This document shows positions 16,287-23,468 of a stretch of 57,374 bases of DNA, piece after piece. The stretch comes from JADGNF01 sp964582085 (GTDB lineage: Archaea; Thermoproteota; Bathyarchaeia; Bathyarchaeales; Bathycorpusculaceae), in assembly GCA_964582085.1 (NCBI GenBank), contig CAZOPV010000001.1, forward strand, positions 1 through 57,374, written 5' to 3'. The stretch's first letter is position 1, and each line of letters begins with the position of its first letter. The notes under the pieces are model-generated. The model saw nothing but the letters and a program-made list of their open reading frames with translations, was not told the origin of the DNA and did not search any database. A program made the position numbers and the translations under genes.

Positions 16287-17036
16287 ATGTTGGCTGCCCT
16301 AAAGGATGCTTACTCTGTTTTTTGGGTAGATTTACGAAATCTAAAACACCGCTGGCTTTCCCTACTTGTTACAAGTCTTGTTCAACCTCTTTTATATTTG
16401 GTGGCATTTGGTTACGGACTAGGGCGAGAGGTCAGATTTGAAGGCTTTAGCTACTTAACATTCGTAATTCCAGGCATTGTTGCATTGACTTCTTTTTCGA
16501 CTAGTTTTAACGGTTCGGCGTCGAAGCTTCAAGTTGACAAGTTTTTTTATAAGAGTTTTGATGAACTTTTAATATCTCCAATTAGCTTATTTTCGATAGT
16601 TGTAGGTAAAGCTTTGATTGGTTTGGTACGCGGTCTACTTAGCTCTGTTGCTATCTTGCTGGTTGGTTTTGCTCTTTCACCTACGTTTGAAGTTAGTTTG
16701 TTGTTCTTGTTGGTTTTGTTTTTGTCGTGTTTTGTGTTCTCATTGTTTGGGGTACTTATCGCTTTTGTGCTGAAATCACATCAGAGTATGTCCACTTTCA
16801 ACAGCGTTGTTATGCTACCTATGACTTTTCTGTGTGGCACTTTCTTTTCTTTAAATGCGTTACCTGAGGTGGGAAGGGCAATGTTATATGTTTTGCCTCT
16901 TACTCACTCAAGTCAGACTCTGCGGGCAGTAGCGTTAGGGCAGGATTTTCCCTGGCTCTCTTTTGGAGTGCTGGTATGCTTTGGTGCGTTATTCTTCTTT
17001 GCAAGCATCCTCGTTCTAAAGAAACAAAGTGTTTAA
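16287..17036 (+). CDS. ABC-2 type transporter permease
   Basis: A 249-aa membrane protein with six predicted spans and an ABC-2 fold. Typical stretches are LVQPLLYLVAFGYGLG, FVIPGIVALTSFSTSF, the reentrant MLPMTFLCGTFFSLNALP and the terminal LPLTHSSQTLRAVA. It starts at the first base after the ATPase stop. Together the two make a homodimeric or heterodimeric exporter at the cytoplasmic membrane. Confidence 0.88.
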   Translation: MLAALKDAYSVFWVDLRNLKHRWLSLLVTSLVQPLLYLVAFGYGLGREVRFEGFSYLTFVIPGIVALTSFSTSFNGSASKLQVDKFFYKSFDELLISPISLFSIVVGKALIGLVRGLLSSVAILLVGFALSPTFEVSLLFLLVLFLSCFVFSLFGVLIAFVLKSHQSMSTFNSVVMLPMTFLCGTFFSLNALPEVGRAMLYVLPLTHSSQTLRAVALGQDFPWLSFGVLVCFGALFFFASILVLKKQSV

Positions 17037-17162
17037 TTGTACTTCAAAGGCGCCTTTATGAGTGTTTAGCGGCTCTTCTCCCCTTTTTAGTACTTCACCA
17101 CCGCTTTTAACTGAATACCTCAAAAACTTTTTTGTTCTCCTTCTGCCGCCTTCTTCAACCAT
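17016..17162 (-). CDS. Possible 48-aa basic small protein downstream of the DUF523 gene
   Basis: ATG 17162 opens 48 codons ending at TAG 17016-17018. The product starts MVEEGGRRRTKKFLRYSV and continues GGEVLKRGEEPLN and GAFEVQ, a soluble pattern with plausible beta-hairpins. It lies 30 nt after the minus-strand DUF523 stop and could be cotranscribed with it, overlapping the end of the convergent permease gene by 21 nt. No strong ribosome site is seen. Not recognised; codon and residue composition are the only support. Confidence 0.4.
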   Translation of the reverse strand: MVEEGGRRRTKKFLRYSVKSGGEVLKRGEEPLNTHKGAFEVQLNTLFL

Positions 17163-17192
17163 TGTGTATCTTTTACTTAACCCGTGTTTGAC

Positions 17193-17642
17193 CTAAGTTA
17201 AACAAATTTTTATTGATGTGACGTGGATTCCACTATTCTTTAGCAATGCAGTTGTAACCCCATCTCCCTCTACGAGTTTTCCTGAGAAGGAACCATCGAA
17301 GATTTTGCCGCATCCACAAGATGGGCTTTTTTCGGCAAACAAAGCTTCTTTGGCGCCAAACGCTTTGGCTATTTTCAGTGTCTCCTGAGAGCCTTTCATG
17401 AACTGAGCTGTGACATCTATGCCTTTTTCGTTTACCACCTTAGCTTTGCCCCGTAAAACAGCTCCTCCATCACCATTTTGTATCTCTGAAGGAGCTCTGG
17501 GAGCAGGTAAACCACCTAGAACTTCGGGGCAAACGGGAAAAAGGTCTCCTTTTTTGAGTTCCTCTAGTAGAGCTGGGTTAAGCCAGTTTTTCCCTCTGAA
17601 ATTGCAGTTTACGCCTATAAGGCATGCACTTACCAGTTTCAT
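17193..17642 (-). CDS. DUF523 protein, TudS-like thiouracil desulfidase family
   Basis: A 149-aa protein of the DUF523 family, whose characterised member TudS is an iron-sulfur enzyme removing sulfur from 2-thiouracil. Conserved cysteines are C7 (SACLIG), C13, C38 (PVCPEVLGG) and C109/C111 (SPSCGCG), and the KLVEGDGVTTALL end is typical. C7, C38 and C109 would hold the [4Fe-4S] cluster by analogy. It is divergent from the coiled-coil gene at 17769. Function as a desulfidase is inferred from family only. Confidence 0.8.
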   Translation of the reverse strand: MKLVSACLIGVNCNFRGKNWLNPALLEELKKGDLFPVCPEVLGGLPAPRAPSEIQNGDGGAVLRGKAKVVNEKGIDVTAQFMKGSQETLKIAKAFGAKEALFAEKSPSCGCGKIFDGSFSGKLVEGDGVTTALLKNSGIHVTSIKICLT

Positions 17643-17727
17643 AGTGCCATAGTTCTTGGTCAGTTCTAATTAGTTTTCTCGTAAACCTCTTTTTAAGTGC
17701 AAAATAGACGTTAGAGGGCCTGTTTAA

Positions 17728-17739
17728 TTTTTATATACA
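17728..17739 (+). promoter_or_regulatory. TATA box of the 17769 gene
   Basis: TTTTTATATACA lies about 30 nt before ATG 17769, with AGAGGATATC as ribosome site. Spacing fits an archaeal promoter with a short leader. Confidence 0.5.
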
Positions 17740-17768
17740 TCGTACGCAATCAGAATACAGAGGATATC

Positions 17769-18524
17769 ATGGCGCTCGACGACCCTCTAACCCTTGCTAT
17801 AATTGTTTCAACTATAGTGGCGGCCATAGTTTCCTGCGGCGTCGTCATTTTCCTCATGCGGAGACGATACAATCCGCCTCAAACGGTACCAAAAAGAGCA
17901 GCAGACGTAAATGTTGGTTTTGTCCCCTCACCTTACAAAGTCACTAAAAGCGTGCAGTCCACTGATGCATCTCGCGCCAGAGATGAACTGAGAATTTTGG
18001 AGTTGGAACGGGAAATTTTAGGAGACGCCATACGGCACTTATATGAGGCGCACGCCGAAGGCAAAATCACTGAGGCAGAGCGGGAAAAACTTGCCAGTTC
18101 ATACAAGCAGAGGATGATGAGCGTAAAAGAATCCATTGCGCGAGACGAAACAATCGTGGCGTTGCATGAATTAGAAAGCATGCAAGAAGATCTCATGAAG
18201 ATGTTCAGCGAGCGCTTTGGCGAATTAAGCGGTAAAGTGGAAGAACTCCGTGGTAGGATCGAACTTAAACCTGTAAAGGAAGTTAAAATTCAAATCCCTA
18301 AACCTCAAGCACCTCTGGTTCCTGACCAGATGGAAAAAGAGGAGGAGGAAGAGGAAGAATCTGAAGCTGAGGGGGCAGAGGGCGAAGAAAAACCCAAAAA
18401 GAAACGGAAGCAAACTACTGAGCGTCCAACTCAGAAAACCGAAGCTGAGATGCGAATAGACGCCATACGCAGCGAAATCGACAAAGTTATGGATAGACTG
18501 GGGCAGATGGAAATTGAAAGTTGA
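17769..18524 (+). CDS. Membrane-anchored coiled-coil protein of unknown function
   Basis: 251 aa. Residues 7-30 form one transmembrane segment followed by a basic RRR stop-transfer patch. Residues 60-180 are heptad-rich (RDELRILELEREILGDAIRH and EREKLASSYKQRM) and predict long coiled coils. Residues 185-225 are an acidic then Lys-rich linker (EEEEEEESE and KKKRK), followed by a short terminal helix. The architecture suggests a membrane-tethered cytoplasmic scaffold. It overlaps the start of rpiA by 11 nt. I do not recognise a named family. Confidence 0.75.
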   Translation: MALDDPLTLAIIVSTIVAAIVSCGVVIFLMRRRYNPPQTVPKRAADVNVGFVPSPYKVTKSVQSTDASRARDELRILELEREILGDAIRHLYEAHAEGKITEAEREKLASSYKQRMMSVKESIARDETIVALHELESMQEDLMKMFSERFGELSGKVEELRGRIELKPVKEVKIQIPKPQAPLVPDQMEKEEEEEEESEAEGAEGEEKPKKKRKQTTERPTQKTEAEMRIDAIRSEIDKVMDRLGQMEIES

Positions 18525-19221
18525 TTCTGTGGAGGCCTCAAAGAAGAACGCAGCGTTAGCCGCGGTCAAGCACGTCAAAGACGGTGACATCGTTGGTTTA
18601 GGCAGTGGCACAACAATTGCCTATGCCATTGAAGCTTTAGGTGAACGCGTAAAAAAAGAGAACCTAAAAATCTTGGGCATTCCCTCATCATATCAAGCTT
18701 TTGCACTTGCTGTCCAAAACAAAATTCCCATAACCACTCTTGAAGAGCACCCTCTAATCGACGTGGACATTGATGGTGCAGACCAAATCGACCCAAAATT
18801 AAACCTTATCAAAGGTATGGGCGCCGCTTTGGCACGAGAAAAAATTGTCGCCGCCTCCTCCAAACTCAACATAATAATTGCTGATGGGAAGAAGCGCGTC
18901 AAAGTTCTAGGCGAAAACAACCATCCAGTTCCCGTTGAGGTTCTCACTTTTGCAATAGCTCCAGTGATGCGGACAATAGAGAAACTTGGGGGCAAAGCCA
19001 TCCTGAGGGAAACAAAAGGCAAGCTTGGGCCTGTAATCTCTGACAACGGCAATGCCATTGTGGATGCCACTTTTGGCGTCATTGGCGATGCTGCTAAGCT
19101 AGACCAGCAGCTGAAAATGATTCCAGGTGTTGTTGAAACAGGCGTTTTCATTAATCTGGCCGATATAGCCTATTTAGGGACACCAAGCGGTGTCGAGAAG
19201 CTGCAAACCAAACGCAAATAA
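18514..19221 (+). CDS. rpiA: Ribose-5-phosphate isomerase A
   Basis: Interconverts ribose 5-phosphate and ribulose 5-phosphate for nucleotide and aromatic precursor supply. At 235 aa it has the RpiA motifs: phosphate loop GLGSGTT (31-37), DVDIDGADQID with the catalytic aspartates, then LIKGMGAALAREK, and DGKKRV. TTG 18514 lies inside the previous gene's end, and no later start precedes the conserved N-terminus, so TTG is accepted. It is full length. Confidence 0.95.
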   Translation: MKVDSVEASKKNAALAAVKHVKDGDIVGLGSGTTIAYAIEALGERVKKENLKILGIPSSYQAFALAVQNKIPITTLEEHPLIDVDIDGADQIDPKLNLIKGMGAALAREKIVAASSKLNIIIADGKKRVKVLGENNHPVPVEVLTFAIAPVMRTIEKLGGKAILRETKGKLGPVISDNGNAIVDATFGVIGDAAKLDQQLKMIPGVVETGVFINLADIAYLGTPSGVEKLQTKRK

Positions 19222-19322
19222 ACTTTTCTCTTTTTTGTCGTGCGTCGGATTCAAACGACTAGCCTCTTTGGCAGAAATAGACTTAAATGAAGCCTCTGCA
19301 ATCAAGGTAACTGAAATCCCAC

Positions 19323-19428
19323 GCCGGGGTAGCCTAGCCTGGCTAGGGCGCCAGACTCATAATCTGGAGAGTCAAAGGGGCAAGCGCCCTAAACCCAGAA
19401 GTCGCGGGCTCGAATCCCGCCCCCGGCA
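19323..19428 (+). tRNA. tRNA-Met (CAU), elongator type, with a variable-arm intron
   Basis: Acceptor GCCGGGG (19323-19329) pairs with CCCCGGC (19421-19427). The D-arm is GCCT/GGGC and the anticodon stem is CCAGA/TCTGG with CAT at 19358-19360. The T-arm is GCGGG/CCCGC and the discriminator A19428 is followed by an encoded CCA (19429-19431). G1-C72 argues against an initiator. Removing 31 nt (19370-19400) gives a normal 5-nt variable loop AGGTC. A tRNA-Ile2 (CAU) is possible but less likely from the acceptor sequence. Confidence 0.9.
19370..19400 (+). other. tRNA intron (31 nt) between positions 45 and 46
   Basis: Exon CTGG (19364-19367) pairs with intron CCAG (19395-19398), giving the 4-bp central helix of a bulge-helix-bulge. 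The 3-nt bulges are AGA (19368-19370) and AAG (19399-19401). Cutting after the second base of each removes exactly 31 nt. The intron interior has a GGGC-AAGC-GCCC hairpin. Confidence 0.75.
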
Positions 19429-19431
19429 CCA

Positions 19432-19738
19432 AGAACTTTCTCTTTCTGGAAAGAGAGCCTTCACTAAGAGAAGGCGACGTGTTTGGAGCTTGATTTGTGT
19501 TGTTTTGTTGGTTTAGAGCTTGTAGGAGGATGATTAGGGTTTGGAGTGTGCAGGTTGAATTTACTGTAGGTTGAAACTTAAGTGTAAATGCCACATTCAA
19601 CCTACCCGTGTTCCCAATAGGCGGCACTCTGTTTGCAGGTTGCTTTGTTTCCAACTTTTTATTCACCATGCGTTGTGAAATCTAGATAAACATTATCTGC
19701 TACTCTGACTAACTATTTACTCTCGAGTTGATTAATGA
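19432..19738 (+). other. Intergenic stretch with hairpins, no supported gene
   Basis: Directly after the tRNA, TTCTCTTTC/GAAAGAGAG (about 19438-19457) can form a tight hairpin. Further on, GTAGGTTGAA (19566-19575) and TTCAACCTAC (19596-19605) form a perfect 10-bp inverted repeat with a 20-nt spacer, and CAGGTTGAA (19551-19559) is an extra direct copy of the left arm. A minus-strand frame crosses this region and the tRNA antisense but has no domain. Confidence 0.5.
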
Positions 19739-20566
19739 ATGGCGCATGCAGTTGATTGGCAATCACTTTTTTTGAAATGCCGCGAAAATATTCGCTTGCA
19801 TCTCCAGCCTCTTCTCAGTAACCTCCGCGACCCACAGCCTGATTTGGGCATAGGAGCAGGTGGAGATCCCGTGAAAGTAGTGGACTTAACTGCTGAGGCA
19901 GCAATTGTGGATGTTTTGCTGCAAAACGGCCTTTCTTTTACCTTGGTCAGCGAAGAGTCAGGCCTAAAAGAATATGGAGCGCAACCCACAGACTGCTACA
20001 TAATAGTCGATCCAATCGACGGAACCACAAACCTGACACGTGGACTACCTTTCTACTGTTCATCAATCGCAGTTTCTGACAAGCCCAGATTGTCCTCAGT
20101 TTATGCTGCAATGGTAACAGATTTGTTCCACCTCATCACCTACACAGCTTTCAAAGGCAAAGGTGCCTTACGAAACGTGGAAAAAATCTCCTCTTCTAAG
20201 GTTGTATCTCTACAAGATGCCATCATAGGATTAGACCTGAACACCTACAAGGTAGGAGAGTTAGCTCCCAAGTTGACGGCCTTGATTGCAAACACCAAGC
20301 ACATCCGTCACTTCGGCGCCAACGCTCTAGAGCTTTGTTATGTAGCGGAAGGTTTAACTGACGCGTTTGTAGACATCCGAGGCAAACTACGCACAACCGA
20401 TGTAGCAGCAAGCTTTCTTATACTCAAAGAAGCAGGAGGCACAATAACCAACCCCGAAGGCGGTATTGTAGACGCAGAATTAGATCCGTGCCTGACAATC
20501 AAGTTTGTAGCCTCAGGCAACAAAGAGATCCACAGTTTAATCCTCAATTTGATCAATCAAAAATAA
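19739..20566 (+). CDS. suhB: Inositol monophosphatase-family phosphatase (archaeal IMPase/FBPase)
   Basis: 275 aa. Mg-dependent phosphatase; archaeal members act on inositol 1-phosphate and fructose 1,6-bisphosphate. Metal ligands are visible in SEESG (71-75) and DPIDGTTN (91-98), and the third motif is TTDVAAS in the C-terminal half. It starts at ATG 19739 and the next gene begins 10 nt after its end, so the two form a unit. Substrate preference cannot be read from sequence; in an organism with gluconeogenic needs either is plausible. Confidence 0.85.
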   Translation: MAHAVDWQSLFLKCRENIRLHLQPLLSNLRDPQPDLGIGAGGDPVKVVDLTAEAAIVDVLLQNGLSFTLVSEESGLKEYGAQPTDCYIIVDPIDGTTNLTRGLPFYCSSIAVSDKPRLSSVYAAMVTDLFHLITYTAFKGKGALRNVEKISSSKVVSLQDAIIGLDLNTYKVGELAPKLTALIANTKHIRHFGANALELCYVAEGLTDAFVDIRGKLRTTDVAASFLILKEAGGTITNPEGGIVDAELDPCLTIKFVASGNKEIHSLILNLINQK

Positions 20567-20575
20567 GGGCGTTGT

Positions 20576-21439
20576 ATGCTCAAACTTTTGCCTCCTTATC
20601 CGGCAGCTCTAATCAAAACAGCCCAAACTGAAACGCTAGTTGTCGCTGACCCTCATATAGGGTGGGAAATCTCTCTCCAAGAAAAAGGTATCTATCTGCC
20701 AAGCCAGACCCCCAAGTTAATAGAAGAACTGAAAACTTTACTCGTAAAGTACCAGCCTAAAACGCTACTGATCATAGGTGACGTGAAACACAGTGTTGTG
20801 ACGCGAGCACCTGCGGAGCGGAGGGAACTTTCAGAATTTTTTAATGAAATTGTCAAATACGTGCAAGAAATCAGAGTTGTACGAGGCAACCACGATGGCA
20901 ATCTTGAGTTTATGTTGCCCGCCAACGTTAAAGTTCACCGAGCCTCCGGCGTAGTCATAGGCGACGTCGGTTTGTTCCATGGGCATAAATGGCCATCGCC
21001 TGTACTTTTAAGCTGTAAAACTCTGTTAATGGGGCATCTACATCCGGCGGTAGTTTTTCATGACTCTGCAGGCTCCATACTTAACAAGCAAGTTTGGGTT
21101 AAAGCAGAAATAGTGCCGGAAACCTTAGCAAACCTTCTCCTAAAAAGGCACTATGTAAAAGTTGAAGGCACAGCTGAAGAGACTCTTCAGAACCACTACA
21201 ATATGAAGCTAAAAGTGGAGCAGATTTTTGTGATGCCCAGCTTTAACCAACTTTTAGGTGGCAGACCTATAAACGAATCCAAGCTGACCTTGAGAGGGAG
21301 CAACGAAAAACTGATTGGCCCAGTTCTGCGGTCAGATGCAGTAGCTTTAGAGAACGCAGAGCTGTATCTTCTAGACGGAACATACTTGGGAAGTTTGGGG
21401 CAATTAAAAAACAGAGATCTTCAAATTCGTAACTGCTAA
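20576..21439 (+). CDS. Calcineurin-like metallophosphoesterase, archaeal SbcD-related family
   Basis: 287 aa. Two-metal phosphoesterase. Motifs in order are DPH (25-27), GDVKH (67-71), GNHD (103-106), GHKW and GHLHP. The closest description is the archaeal SbcD-related putative phosphoesterase group, compact proteins without a Rad50 partner. The C-terminal 100 residues extend beyond the catalytic core. It forms a pair with the IMPase gene upstream. Substrate unknown. Confidence 0.82.
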   Translation: MLKLLPPYPAALIKTAQTETLVVADPHIGWEISLQEKGIYLPSQTPKLIEELKTLLVKYQPKTLLIIGDVKHSVVTRAPAERRELSEFFNEIVKYVQEIRVVRGNHDGNLEFMLPANVKVHRASGVVIGDVGLFHGHKWPSPVLLSCKTLLMGHLHPAVVFHDSAGSILNKQVWVKAEIVPETLANLLLKRHYVKVEGTAEETLQNHYNMKLKVEQIFVMPSFNQLLGGRPINESKLTLRGSNEKLIGPVLRSDAVALENAELYLLDGTYLGSLGQLKNRDLQIRNC

Positions 21440-21581
21440 AGTTTTTCTGAAACATGAAGTCTGTCCAAAGAGACTTAGACTAACTTTTTTATCATTAAAG
21501 TTGCATGCGGAATTCTTGTCTTGTGGGACAATCCTTATTGGAGCGAAACCTCTCAAGTTACAACCAAGGTGATTTGTAAAC

Positions 21582-22181
21582 ATGTCTTCAGATGATGAAA
21601 ATTTCCCAGAGTGGACAAGACGCCGACGCAGAAGTCCCTTCGACGCCGATCCCTTCTTCGGAGATATAGACCATATTTTTCGTGAAATGGAAGAACGTTT
21701 GGAAGAACAATTCAAAACGTTCACAGAAAAGATCCCTAAAGATTACGTCAAAGAGCGCACACTTCCAGACGGTAGCACCGTTAAAGAATTTGGACCTTTT
21801 GTATATGGTTACAGCATGAAAATTGGACCCGACGGTAAACCCGAAATCCAACAATTTGGCAACATCAAAAAATCTCTCAAAGGACCCGAAGTCAAAGAGG
21901 AACGTGAACCACTTGTGGATGTAGTGGAAACCAACGGTGAAATTCGCGTAGTCGCGGAGCTACCCGGCGTAGAGAAAAGTGATATCAAACTTCACGGTAC
22001 CGAAGACTCGCTGGAAATTAGCGTGGACACACCTCAAAACAAGTACTACAAGGAAGTTATGTTTCCAGCCAAAGTTAAAGTTAAAGAAGCCAAAAGCACA
22101 TACAAAAACGGCGTCTTAGAAGTCGTGTTGCCCAAGGTATCTCCTCAAAAACCAAAAGGCGAACAAATCGACATAGAGTAA
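21582..22181 (+). CDS. Small heat shock protein Hsp20 / alpha-crystallin family
   Basis: 199 aa. ATP-independent holdase chaperone. Residues 1-40 are Arg/acidic and may be disordered. About 40-100 is a distinctive segment (DYVKERTLPDGSTVKEFGPF, YGYSMKIGPDGKP) found in many archaeal members. Residues 105-192 are the alpha-crystallin domain (VVETNGEIRVVAELPGVEKS to the GVLEVVLPK strand). A classical IxI tail is absent, replaced by GEQIDIE. The SWIM gene follows 23 nt later. Confidence 0.9.
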   Translation: MSSDDENFPEWTRRRRRSPFDADPFFGDIDHIFREMEERLEEQFKTFTEKIPKDYVKERTLPDGSTVKEFGPFVYGYSMKIGPDGKPEIQQFGNIKKSLKGPEVKEEREPLVDVVETNGEIRVVAELPGVEKSDIKLHGTEDSLEISVDTPQNKYYKEVMFPAKVKVKEAKSTYKNGVLEVVLPKVSPQKPKGEQIDIE

Positions 22182-22204
22182 AACAGGCTTTTCCCTTTAA
22201 AGCG

Positions 22205-22630
22205 GTGCTGCCGTTGGCGGTTAATGACACCAACGAACTTGATCTCCTCAACAAAATCTGTCAAGCTGCCAAAAAAGAAGGCAAACTTAGCGGCAAAAAT
22301 CTTACTGACCTCTATGAACTTTTCGGGCAGCGTTTCACAAAGGCACTAGATGCCCTAAAGGAGAATCGTGTCAAAAAATACGTTTTCCGCCCCAGCAACC
22401 GCACTGTCTGGATAGTTATAGGGAAAGAACGTGACTACCTTCTTATGCCTGAAGCTGAATTCTGTACCTGTAACGATTTCTACTTTCGTGTGATGGATTG
22501 TAAAGTGCACCTGTGCTATCATCTGATTGCCCAGAAAATTGCGCAAAAATTAGGTTGGTTTGATAAGATAGAAGAACAAGATGATCTATACAAATCTTTA
22601 ATGGATGAATGGAAAAAAGCTACTGCTTAA
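22205..22630 (+). CDS. SWIM zinc-finger protein
   Basis: 141 aa. The SWIM motif CxCx(14)CxH is visible as C87-x-C89 and C104-x-H106, inside FCTCNDFYFRVMDCK. The family occurs in archaeal small proteins thought to bind DNA or partners in recombination, but this protein has no other domain. GTG 22205 starts 23 nt after hsp20, suggesting one transcript. Role unknown. Confidence 0.78.
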   Translation: MLPLAVNDTNELDLLNKICQAAKKEGKLSGKNLTDLYELFGQRFTKALDALKENRVKKYVFRPSNRTVWIVIGKERDYLLMPEAEFCTCNDFYFRVMDCKVHLCYHLIAQKIAQKLGWFDKIEEQDDLYKSLMDEWKKATA

Positions 22631-22679
22631 ATACCTAATCGTGAATGAATATGTTGCATAAGGGGGAACCCGTACGGAT

Positions 22680-22799
22680 ATAGGTGGATACTTCCAAATA
22701 CTCATCGGCGGACTCATGACGGCTACGTTTGTTACAATCACACTTATCCTGCTTAAAGGCTACTACGGCGAAGATGAAGAAGAAAAAGAAACCGACTAG
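22680..22799 (+). CDS. Possible single-span microprotein with acidic tail, non-canonical start
   Basis: A frame ending at TAG 22797 encodes GGYFQILIGGLMTATFVTIT, LILLKGYYGEDEEEK and a short end: one membrane helix and an acidic tail. An in-frame TAA just upstream leaves no ATG, GTG or TTG before the helix. ATA 22680 lies at good distance from GGGGGAA, while ATG 22716 would cut the helix start and give 27 aa. It is membrane-protein-like but the start is unresolved. Confidence 0.35.
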   Translation: MGGYFQILIGGLMTATFVTITLILLKGYYGEDEEEKETD

Positions 22800-22807
22800 C
22801 CTCCAAC

Positions 22808-23104
22808 TCAACCTACTTTTCTACGTATAAAAATAAACGCTAGCAGGCTTAAAGCCGCAATTATTAAACTGCCTAAAACGATCCACTCTATATTGTAGCT
22901 TGCCCCAAACACAATGGGTACTGGACCAACAAACACTACCACAACTGAACTTGAGGAGCTACCGTTATCAAACATGGAACCCGTAATGAATACCAACATT
23001 CCGATCAAGATTAAAACAAACCCTGCCATCAAAACCAGAAATAAGTATCGCGGTGTTGTGTTCCACGTGAGGTTTTCTATGTTCTGTTTTTTGTTTTCAC
23101 TCAA
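22808..23104 (-). CDS. DUF131 small membrane protein, copy 2
   Basis: 98 aa with two membrane spans separated by a loop carrying FVGPVPIVFGA, the family hallmark of archaeal DUF131. TTG 23104 is preferred because GAGG lies eight bases upstream; a longer frame from 23134 would overlap the upstream copy. The N-terminal 20 residues are polar. It is tandem with the next entry and evidently duplicated. Function unknown. Confidence 0.75.
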   Translation of the reverse strand: MSENKKQNIENLTWNTTPRYLFLVLMAGFVLILIGMLVFITGSMFDNGSSSSSVVVVFVGPVPIVFGASYNIEWIVLGSLIIAALSLLAFIFIRRKVG

Positions 23105-23114
23105 TGATTTTGCC

Positions 23115-23360
23115 TCATAAGAAATTATAAACAAGAATCAAAACAATAGCGATTACTGTGAGGGCTATCGCCAGCAACAAAACTGTCTTCACAGATTCCT
23201 TATCCGTCCCAAAAATTATTGGCACCGGACCTACCATAATCACCCCCGCCGTTTGCACGTTTCCTTTCTGGCTGTTCTTTCCGCCTATAATAACCGCTGC
23301 CAAAACGAGAATGATACAGCCCATCACAATTAATACTAAGCCAAGTTCAGTAAGTTGCAT
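23115..23360 (-). CDS. DUF131 small membrane protein, copy 1
   Basis: 81 aa with two membrane spans (residues 5-25 and 60-81) around the conserved IMVGPVPIIFGTD loop. It is first in a two-gene minus-strand unit with the copy at 22808. DUF131 is widespread in archaea with no assigned function. The loop between the spans would face one side of the membrane and may be the functional part. Confidence 0.8.
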   Translation of the reverse strand: MQLTELGLVLIVMGCIILVLAAVIIGGKNSQKGNVQTAGVIMVGPVPIIFGTDKESVKTVLLLAIALTVIAIVLILVYNFL

Positions 23361-23468
23361 ATACCAACAAGTATTCTTAGCAGACCGAAATTTAACAGCT
23401 TCTGCTGTATCTTCAACAGATCCAAAACGGAGTTTGCAAACAATTTAAAACTCTGCTAATTATTACTT

